Shown here: positions 7,348-13,188 of the stretch, in pieces
Numbering within the stretch: position 1 is the stretch's first letter
Layout: every line of letters starts with the position of its first letter
NCBI RefSeq assembly: GCF_007126775.1
Contig: NZ_SLAP01000159.1
Coordinates: 1 to 34,575, forward strand
Length of the DNA stretch: 34,575 nt
Direction: 5' to 3'
Source: Cecembia sp.
GTDB lineage: Bacteria; Bacteroidota; Bacteroidia; Cytophagales; Cyclobacteriaceae
Notes under the pieces: generated by a model
Database searches by the model: none
What the model was told of the DNA's origin: nothing
Seen by the model: only the letters and a program-made list of their open reading frames with translations
Translations under genes and position numbers: made by a program

Positions 7348-8382
7348 TCAGATTGGTTTTAAGACGCTTTTGATTACCCGGCCATCCTTCATTTCCTCAA
7401 AAGCCCTCCTCCAATCTGTAATTGGCCAGACGCCTCCAATAATGGGTTTAACGTTCAGGTTACCTTTTGCTAGCAGGTCAATGACCTTTTCCCAAATAGG
7501 CCAATTGTGGCTGAAACTTCCCTGAAGCCGGATGTTTTTATGAACTATAGGATCCAGGGAGAAATTGCAAGGCTGTGGACCCCAGCCTACCTTGGTGATC
7601 TGTCCATTTGGCCGGACCATTTCCATTGCAGTCTTCAAAGTAGCACTGTTCCCGGCAGCATCTATCACCAAGTCTACTCCCAGTCCATCTGTTTTTTTGC
7701 ACCAGCCTTCAGCATTACCGTACAAAGGATGGATGCAGTAAGCTTTTGCCGCTATGTCCAATCTGGACCTGTCAGTTTCCAGACCCAGCAAGGCAACCTC
7801 TGCACCGCAGATTTTGGCAATTGCTGCGCATAAGATACCAATGGTGCCTGGACCTGTAACCAATACACGGTCCCCTGGGCGTATTTGGCTGTTGCCCACC
7901 ACCGCATTATAAGCCACACTACAGGGTTCTGTAAGGCAAGCTTCTTCAAAACTCAAGTTGTCGGGAATACCATGAAGGCATCTCTGGGGCACTTTAACAT
8001 AATGGGTCATGGCTCCATCCACACCATAGCCAAATCCTTTTCTTTCCGGATCTAAATTATAAAGTCCTGTTTTTGTGAGGGGACTATTGTGATTGATTAC
8101 AGCGGCCGTTTCACTGACCACCCGATCTCCGACTTTCCAATTCTTTACGGATTTTCCGGTAACAGCAATATTGCCACTGAATTCATGGCCTAGGACTACC
8201 GGATAATTTACCGGCCAGCTCTGTGTTGCCATCCATTGGTGCAGGTCACTTCCGCATACACCTACATTTTGAACCTGTAAAAGCACATCTTCATCTCCGA
8301 TTTCAGGAAGTGGAACTTCCCTTATTTCTACAGAACCTTTGGATTTTGAATAATTGACCACAGCAGTTTGCATGGGATTCAT
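7348..8382 (-). CDS. Zinc-dependent medium-chain alcohol/polyol dehydrogenase (paralogue 2)
   Basis: This 344-residue MDR dehydrogenase is the first gene of the catabolic operon. Numbering matches its paralogue at 3316-4350: Cys43 in CGSD, His66-Glu67 in GHE, TEPCS for the fourth ligand, and GPGTIG. The structural-zinc cysteines are again missing. Differences are spread across the chain, mostly in the Rossmann half (for example the stretch after GLETDRSRLD), which suggests an old duplication with different cofactor or substrate preference rather than a recent copy. An in-frame ATG at 8373 is an alternative start. A TTATTTTGG box about 50 bases upstream on the minus strand may be the operon's -7 element; no clear -33 TTG goes with it. 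Confidence 0.92.
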   Translation of the reverse strand: MNPMQTAVVNYSKSKGSVEIREVPLPEIGDEDVLLQVQNVGVCGSDLHQWMATQSWPVNYPVVLGHEFSGNIAVTGKSVKNWKVGDRVVSETAAVINHNSPLTKTGLYNLDPERKGFGYGVDGAMTHYVKVPQRCLHGIPDNLSFEEACLTEPCSVAYNAVVGNSQIRPGDRVLVTGPGTIGILCAAIAKICGAEVALLGLETDRSRLDIAAKAYCIHPLYGNAEGWCKKTDGLGVDLVIDAAGNSATLKTAMEMVRPNGQITKVGWGPQPCNFSLDPIVHKNIRLQGSFSHNWPIWEKVIDLLAKGNLNVKPIIGGVWPITDWRRAFEEMKDGRVIKSVLKPI

Positions 8383-8403
8383 AGGACTTTTTTGGCAGAT
8401 AAT

Positions 8404-8423
8404 TTTCTAATTTAATGCATAAT
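8404..8423 (-). promoter_or_regulatory. Leader segment of the catabolic operon, shared with 93-112
   Basis: This is an exact 20-base copy of the segment at 93-112, here 21 bases before the ATG of the first operon gene. On the minus strand it directly follows TATTTTG, a fitting -7 element, so it is likely the initially transcribed leader. Confidence 0.45.
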
Positions 8424-8506
8424 CCAAAATAAGAAAGAAAAAATTGATGAATGGGTTTTTTAATGTTGATAAATTTGTTGATAAACCAATAAAACATGTT
8501 GAAATT

Positions 8507-8535
8507 TTGTTCATAAATAAATATATAAAATATTG
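8507..8535 (+). promoter_or_regulatory. Promoter of ncRNA copy 2
   Basis: TTG (8507-8509), 16 bases, then TAAAATATTG (8526-8535). Both elements and the spacing match the promoter of copy 1. The upstream stretch repeats GTTGATAAA twice (8465-8485 region), a motif also present before copy 3. Confidence 0.6.
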
Positions 8536-8542
8536 TTTCCTA

Positions 8543-8860
8543 TCATTAATTTCAAGTACTTTGACAACATCAAGTGAGAGATAAAAGGCGGAAAGTAAAA
8601 TTTCCGACTGGCTTTGAAGACAGAAAGGATAGATTGCGAAGGGGCTTTAATTGAGAGATTAAAGTCTGAAAAGGGAAACCGCAGAAGCATTGATTCATTG
8701 CCTTGATATCTTAGGATGTTTAGGTGGATTCAAGGGTCAGTTTTTAAACTTGGGCAACTGGGTCTGAAGTCATAATAACTGTAGCTTGACATGTTTTGGT
8801 GACTATGGTTATCAAAAAATGAGACGGGAAGTTGATTCGCAAGAATTGCTTCCCGTTTTT
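8543..8860 (+). ncRNA. Structured ncRNA family, copy 2
   Basis: About 318 nt. It has the shared 5' block GTGAGAGATAAAAG (8574-8587), the 5' hairpin CGGAAA/TTTCCG (8589-8594/8601-8606), a hairpin CTTTAAT-TGAGAG-ATTAAAG in the central block, the 18-base block CATAATAACTGTAGCTTG (8771-8788), the 3' hairpin TTTTGGTGAC-TATG-GTTATCAAAA (8794-8817, two G-U pairs) and the terminator. Its central block (8628-8720) matches copy 3 with one mismatch in 93 positions, while the flanking stems have changed in paired fashion. It is divergent from the catabolic operon (start 8382). Function unknown. Confidence 0.75.
8824..8860 (+). terminator. Intrinsic terminator of ncRNA copy 2
   Basis: ACGGGAAG (8824-8831) pairs with CTTCCCGT (8849-8856). 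The stem is continued inside by GATTC/GAATT and followed by TTTTT. Confidence 0.85.
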
Positions 8861-8951
8861 GCGTTTATATTGAAAAATATTAACATCCATTTTATTATTC
8901 CCGTATGAAATACCGAAAGGAAATGCTAACTTCCTTTAAATTTAAAGTCCC

Positions 8952-9065
8952 ATGTCTAAGGAAAAAACAGTAAAAAAGGCTGAGAAGAAAAAGCCGGAGA
9001 AAAATCTCAAAGAAAAGCGGGCCGATAAGAAGGCCAAGAAAGACAGCAAAAGGCGGGATGGATAA
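8952..9065 (+). CDS. Small lysine-rich basic protein, 37 residues
   Basis: ATG 8952 to TAA 9063-9065 encodes MSKEKTVKKAEKKKPEKNL followed by KEKRADKKAKKDSKRRDG. More than a third of the residues are Lys, the rest mainly Glu, Asp, Arg and Ala, giving a strongly basic, probably disordered or helical peptide without a signal. An intrinsic terminator follows at 9134-9160, so it would form its own transcription unit between ncRNA copies 2 and 3. Similar short Lys/Glu-rich peptides occur in Bacteroidota as I recall, with no known function; nucleic-acid binding would be a guess. It is short enough to be missed by most gene finders. Confidence 0.5.
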   Translation: MSKEKTVKKAEKKKPEKNLKEKRADKKAKKDSKRRDG

Positions 9066-9133
9066 CAAATGATGTTTATTCATTATATGGTATTCAAGCC
9101 AATGGGTATTTCAGAATGTATGGAGTCACAAAA

Positions 9134-9160
9134 AACCCTTCCCGGAATGGAAGGGTTTTT
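9134..9160 (+). terminator. Intrinsic terminator
   Basis: AACCCTTCC pairs with GGAAGGGTT around CGGAAT, followed by T residues on the plus strand. A-rich sequence on the other side could also let it work on the minus strand. It probably ends the small lysine-rich gene. Confidence 0.8.
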
Positions 9161-9341
9161 CTTTATGCCATTTTATCGGATGGATTTAAAACCGAATGAA
9201 ATAGAAATTAAGGTTTTATCAAAAAATTAAATTCCCGATTGATTTATCCTGTACAAGGTTTCATATTTTAATTAATAATGGAAGAAAACTGTGCTGTCTG
9301 TTAATAAGTTTGTTGATAAATCAAAAATCCATGTTAATATT

Positions 9342-9370
9342 TTGTTAGTAAGTAAATGTATAAAATTTTG
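9342..9370 (+). promoter_or_regulatory. Promoter of ncRNA copy 3
   Basis: TTG (9342-9344), 16 bases, then TAAAATTTTG (9361-9370); same layout as copies 1 and 2. A further GTTGATAAA and TAATATTTTG lie just upstream, as in the other copies. The rest of 9161-9341 shows nothing else I can name. Confidence 0.6.
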
Positions 9371-9377
9371 TTTTTTG

Positions 9378-9695
9378 AAGTTAAATTAACGTACTTTGAT
9401 TTCATCAAGTGAGAGATAAAAGATCGGAAGTACAATTCCGGACTGGCCTTGAAAACATAAAAGATAGATTGCGAAGGGGCTTTAATTGAGAGATTAAAGT
9501 CTGAAAAGGGAAACCGCAGAAGCATTGATTCTTTGCCTTGATATCTTAGGATGTTATGGAAATTTCGGGGTTTGGTTTTTAGACTTGGGTAACTGAGTTT
9601 ATCGTCATAATAACTGTAGCTTGGCATGTTTTGATAACCAAGGTTGTCAAGTCATGAAACGGGAAGTCAATTCGTAAGAATTGCTTCCCGTTTTT
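9378..9695 (+). ncRNA. Structured ncRNA family, copy 3
   Basis: About 318 nt, the same length as copy 2. It has the 5' block GTGAGAGATAAAAG (9409-9422), the 5' hairpin CGGAA/TTCCG (9425-9429/9436-9440), the central block 9463-9555 almost identical to copy 2, CATAATAACTGTAGCTTG (9606-9623), the 3' hairpin TTGATAAC-CAAG-GTTGTCAA (9631-9650) and the terminator. Comparing the three copies, both hairpins and the terminator keep pairing despite changed sequence, which is direct evidence for selection on RNA structure. It lies upstream of, and in the same direction as, the GntP permease gene but ends in its own terminator. Confidence 0.75.
9659..9695 (+). terminator. Intrinsic terminator of ncRNA copy 3
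   Basis: ACGGGAAG (9659-9666) pairs with CTTCCCGT (9684-9691), extended by internal CAATTC/GAATTG, then TTTTT. The 9696-9923 stretch before the permease gene contains only a weak short reading frame. Confidence 0.85.
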
Positions 9696-9923
9696 GTTTT
9701 TTAGACTATGTATATTTTTTATACGCTGTTAAATTGTTCTATAACATTTGGTATTTTCCTTTATTCTTTTCCTTATTTATTCCATTGGTTGTCACAAAAC
9801 GAAAGTTTATATAAAATTCTGCCTCTTGGGATACTAAATTATGATGATAATTTCAACCCCTGTAAAACTTTGGGTATATTGAAAATCCTGTCAGTCCCAT
9901 AAACCTACTTAACCACTTCTAAA

Positions 9924-11255
9924 ATGATATTGATACTGACCATTCTGCTCGCCTTAGGGATTATATTGATCGCTATTGTAAAGTTTGACATCCACCCTTT
10001 TTTGGCGCTTTTTGTTACGGCTATTTTATATGGGTTGTTATCCGGAATGCCAGGTGATCTGATCATTAAATCTATTTCGGAAGGATTCGGAGGTGTTTTG
10101 GGCAGTATTGGGTTATTGATTTTGCTGGGGGTCTTTTTAGGGACCTTTCTGGAAAAAACCGGTGGGGCACTGGTCATTGCCGAGAAAATATTACAATGGA
10201 TCGGTCAAAAGGCTGTTACGAAAGCCATGTTGCTCTGTGGTTATATCCTATCTATTCCGGTCTTTGGGGATAGTACTTTCATCATGTTGAACCCTATTAG
10301 CAAATCTTTATCTCTCAAAAGCAAGGTTCCTTATGCGGCCACAACCATTGCTGTGGCTTTGGGGGCCACAGCATCCCATTCTTTGGTGCCACCCACTCCA
10401 GGTCCCATTGCCACAGCAGGGATATTGGACGCTGACTTGGGCATGGTCATCTTTTGGGGGTTGATCATCAGTTTGATTACGCTTATTCCCTCTTACTACT
10501 TTATCAAGAAGGTAGCCTATAATATTCATTTGGAGCCCCAGCTAGCCGAAATTGATCCTGAAAAGATTGAAAAGAAATACCCATCAGCTACCAAATCATT
10601 TTTGCCAGTAGTGCTTCCACTCTTATTGATTGTCTTGGCTTCTATTGCCAAATACCCTTCACAGCCTTTTGGAGATGGGATTTTCACCACCATAATTACA
10701 TTTGTTGGTAGCCCCGTTATCGCCTTGTTGCTAGGGGTATTCCTTTCTTTCTCTCTGCCAAGTAAATTTGACTACAAATTGCTTTCTTCCTCGGGGTGGA
10801 TAGGGGAGGCTATTTTGATCGCAGCTCCGGTCATTTTGATTACCGGTGCAGGAGGTGTATTCGGGAAAATGTTACAAAATTCAGGAATTGCGGATTTGGT
10901 AGGAGAAGGTTTGGCAAATGCCAGTTGGGGGATTTTTCTGCCATTCTTAATTGCTTTTTCCTTAAAAACTGCCCAAGGGTCATCTACTGTGGCCATGATT
11001 ACCACAGCGTCCATCATTGCCCCGCTTTTGGGAGCGCTGGGTATGGATTCAGAATCTATGCGAGTATTTGCCGTTCTGGCAACCGGGGCCGGTGCCATTG
11101 CCATTTCCCATGCCAATGACAGTTTCTTCTGGGCTGTTACCCAACTGTCCGGCATGAAAATTTCTCAGGGCAATAAGACCCATAGCCTTGGTACCATCAT
11201 CATGTCCTTTACGGCCATAGGTCTTATTTTTCTGATTACAAAAATATTTTATTGA
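9924..11255 (+). CDS. GntP-family gluconate/sugar-acid:H+ symporter
   Basis: This 443-residue integral inner-membrane permease of the GntP (gluconate:proton symporter) family has about a dozen hydrophobic segments and runs the full family length. Family-like stretches are IPVFGDSTF (around 112-120), ASHSLVPPTPGP (around 150-161) and AQGSSTVAMITTASI (around 350-365). It should import gluconate or a related hydroxy acid. Placed after ncRNA copy 3 and beside the sugar-oxidising operons, it may supply or recover the acids that the lactonase and dehydrogenases handle. Its stop codon (11253-11255) touches the stop of the convergent SDR gene, with no room for a terminator. Confidence 0.93.
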   Translation: MILILTILLALGIILIAIVKFDIHPFLALFVTAILYGLLSGMPGDLIIKSISEGFGGVLGSIGLLILLGVFLGTFLEKTGGALVIAEKILQWIGQKAVTKAMLLCGYILSIPVFGDSTFIMLNPISKSLSLKSKVPYAATTIAVALGATASHSLVPPTPGPIATAGILDADLGMVIFWGLIISLITLIPSYYFIKKVAYNIHLEPQLAEIDPEKIEKKYPSATKSFLPVVLPLLLIVLASIAKYPSQPFGDGIFTTIITFVGSPVIALLLGVFLSFSLPSKFDYKLLSSSGWIGEAILIAAPVILITGAGGVFGKMLQNSGIADLVGEGLANASWGIFLPFLIAFSLKTAQGSSTVAMITTASIIAPLLGALGMDSESMRVFAVLATGAGAIAISHANDSFFWAVTQLSGMKISQGNKTHSLGTIIMSFTAIGLIFLITKIFY

Positions 11256-12035
11256 TCAGCGGGCTGTCCACCCTCCGTCCACCGTCACCATAGAGCCCAC
11301 CATATAGCTTCCTGCATCGCTTGCCAGGAAAAGGGCGGCACCTTGAATTTCTTTCAGTTCACCCCATCTGCCCAATGCCGTGGCTCCGACCACAAATTTC
11401 TTGCCCTCCTCTGTATCTGCTATTGGCAGGTTCATTTCGGTAAGAAAGGGACCGGGACAAATGGCATTGACTGTGATATTGAAAGGCGCCAGCTCCAAAG
11501 CCAAAGCTCGGGTCATCTGTACCACAGCTCCTTTGCTTGATGTATAAGGGGTTCTGTTGGACAGACCGACAATTCCCAGCGTACTGGCCAGGTTGATGAT
11601 ACTGCCTTTGTTAGCAGCTTTCATATATGGGGTTACGGCCCTGTTGCTCAGCCAAGTGCCTGTGACATTGATATCCATAACTTTTTGGAAATCTTCAAGG
11701 CTTAGCTCATCGATGGCTCCCCGAATATTGATCCCGGCACTGTTAATTAAAATGTCAATCCGTCCAAATTCCTCCATCGCATTTTTAGCCATGGCTTCAG
11801 TTTGCTCCTTACTGGACACATCTGCACTGAAATAAATGACTTTTACTGGGTACTTTTCTGCAAGCTCTTTTGCTGCTGCCTTACCTTCTTCCTTATTCCG
11901 GCTCACCAACATGATATTGGCTCCAGCAGAAGCCAGTCCGGCGGCCATGGCCAAACCTAAGCCCTTGGAACCTCCGGTAATGATCGCCGATCTTCCACTT
12001 AAATCAAAAAGTTTTATTCCAGGTAAATTTTCCAT
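11256..12035 (-). CDS. SDR oxidoreductase, gluconate 5-dehydrogenase-like
   Basis: This 259-residue classical SDR has a cofactor loop TGGSKGLG (20-27), NSAG (98-101) and catalytic Ser151, Tyr164 and Lys168 (YTSSK), and ends in the usual MVTVDGGWTAR. The overall pattern, including the LFDLSGRSAIITGG opening, resembles gluconate 5-dehydrogenase/IdnO-type enzymes that interconvert 5-keto-D-gluconate and gluconate. It is the last gene of the minus-strand operon with the TIM-barrel isomerase and the haem dehydrogenase, and it faces a gluconate-type permease, which fits a role in ketoaldonate metabolism. Substrate assignment is inference. Confidence 0.9.
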   Translation of the reverse strand: MENLPGIKLFDLSGRSAIITGGSKGLGLAMAAGLASAGANIMLVSRNKEEGKAAAKELAEKYPVKVIYFSADVSSKEQTEAMAKNAMEEFGRIDILINSAGINIRGAIDELSLEDFQKVMDINVTGTWLSNRAVTPYMKAANKGSIINLASTLGIVGLSNRTPYTSSKGAVVQMTRALALELAPFNITVNAICPGPFLTEMNLPIADTEEGKKFVVGATALGRWGELKEIQGAALFLASDAGSYMVGSMVTVDGGWTAR

Positions 12036-12081
12036 AATGCTGTTTTTTTTAAAGTTGTAGGATTTAATAAGGTTGAATGGA

Positions 12082-13188
12082 TTATTTCAGATTTAATTCG
12101 TTTTGACTGTATTGCATACAGCTGATGATATTGTCTTCTTCTGTGGCCAATTGTTCTTCTGGTTTCAAATGACTGATAATGGGTAGGGACCCGGAATGAC
12201 TTTTGTCCCGCACCAAGCTTAAAGTCCTGGCCAAATCTTTAGCTGGTAATTCGCCGAAGGTAGGCCAATAAGCAGGATCCAGGCAGGGGATTTTTAATGG
12301 ATCCCTGGTAATCATTTCCAAGTTAAAATTAATGTCTGGATTGTATTTCTGGCAAATCTCTACTGCCTTTTTGAGGTCCACTACCCCGGTACCCAAGGGT
12401 ATTTCAGATAGTAAAAACCCGTAATCATATGCTTGAAGGCCCATGTCCTTGATATGGGTAGAAAATGCATAAGGCGCCAAAATTTCAATGACTTCGTCAG
12501 GATCTTCCAAAAGGGAAATGTTATTTCCGAAATCCAAGGTTACACCGGCCCATTTATTGTCTATCCATTTTATGATTTCCACCAGTTCTTTTGCTCTCCA
12601 GTCCTTATGGTTTTCAATTGCCAATCTGACCTGATGCTTTTCGGCTATTTTGGCTGCAATTTTCAATGCATTTAAAGATTCTTCTTTAAAGCGGTCAAAT
12701 TCCAACCGGCTTTTAAAGGTTTCGTAGCGCCTACCGCCAAGACAAACAGTCCTGAAAATACTCACCCCTGCTGATTTGGCGATTTCTATTTGCTTTTCAA
12801 ATGTAGCCGAATCTTTTTCCAATCTTGGAAGCCCTATGCTCCCTTCAATAAACATCCCAAGCGCTTGGCTTTCTTGCCGAAGTTGTGATGCAAAATCTCT
12901 GTTCCAATTTTGCACACCAACCTGTATGCCCCCAGCTCCAAGGGTATGGCAATGTCCCAATAATTGAAGGGCATTCTGAAAACCTGGAAAGTTTTGGCTA
13001 CTTACCGTGGAATTCCAACGCAGCCCATATGAATGAACCACGATTCCCATTTTACGTTTTGCCTCAGTTTTCCCCAAAATCTCCCCAGGGAAATTCATTG
13101 CCATAGAAAAAAGCCCTGCTTTAAGGATAAAATCCCTACGGCTTTGATCAAAAGGTTCAATGGATAGAGCTTTGGTTTTCATGGTCAT
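12082..13188 (-). CDS. Tat-exported sugar isomerase/epimerase-like TIM barrel
   Basis: This 368-residue xylose-isomerase-like TIM barrel carries a Tat signal, SRRDFILKAGLFSMAM (16-31), so it acts outside the cytoplasm. Candidate metal ligands are Glu in AIENHKDW, Asp in TLDFGNN, His in STHIKDM and Glu in NLEMI. The start ATG (13188-13186) overlaps the stop of the preceding haem dehydrogenase gene as ATGA, so the two are translationally coupled. A second ATG two codons later (13182) is possible. Periplasmic members next to PVC-type dehydrogenases are common in Bacteroidota and Planctomycetes and are thought to act on oxidised (keto) sugars. The precise reaction is unknown. Confidence 0.88.
   Translation of the reverse strand: MTMKTKALSIEPFDQSRRDFILKAGLFSMAMNFPGEILGKTEAKRKMGIVVHSYGLRWNSTVSSQNFPGFQNALQLLGHCHTLGAGGIQVGVQNWNRDFASQLRQESQALGMFIEGSIGLPRLEKDSATFEKQIEIAKSAGVSIFRTVCLGGRRYETFKSRLEFDRFKEESLNALKIAAKIAEKHQVRLAIENHKDWRAKELVEIIKWIDNKWAGVTLDFGNNISLLEDPDEVIEILAPYAFSTHIKDMGLQAYDYGFLLSEIPLGTGVVDLKKAVEICQKYNPDINFNLEMITRDPLKIPCLDPAYWPTFGELPAKDLARTLSLVRDKSHSGSLPIISHLKPEEQLATEEDNIISCMQYSQNELNLK

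Noticed and set aside
8895-9083. 62-residue minus-strand frame
   Set aside because: It is the antisense of the lysine-rich small gene; its Leu/Phe richness is simply the complement of Lys/Glu codons.
9708-9902. 64-residue plus-strand frame upstream of the GntP gene
   Set aside because: It has no family resemblance and AT-driven composition, and it lies where the permease promoter and leader are expected.
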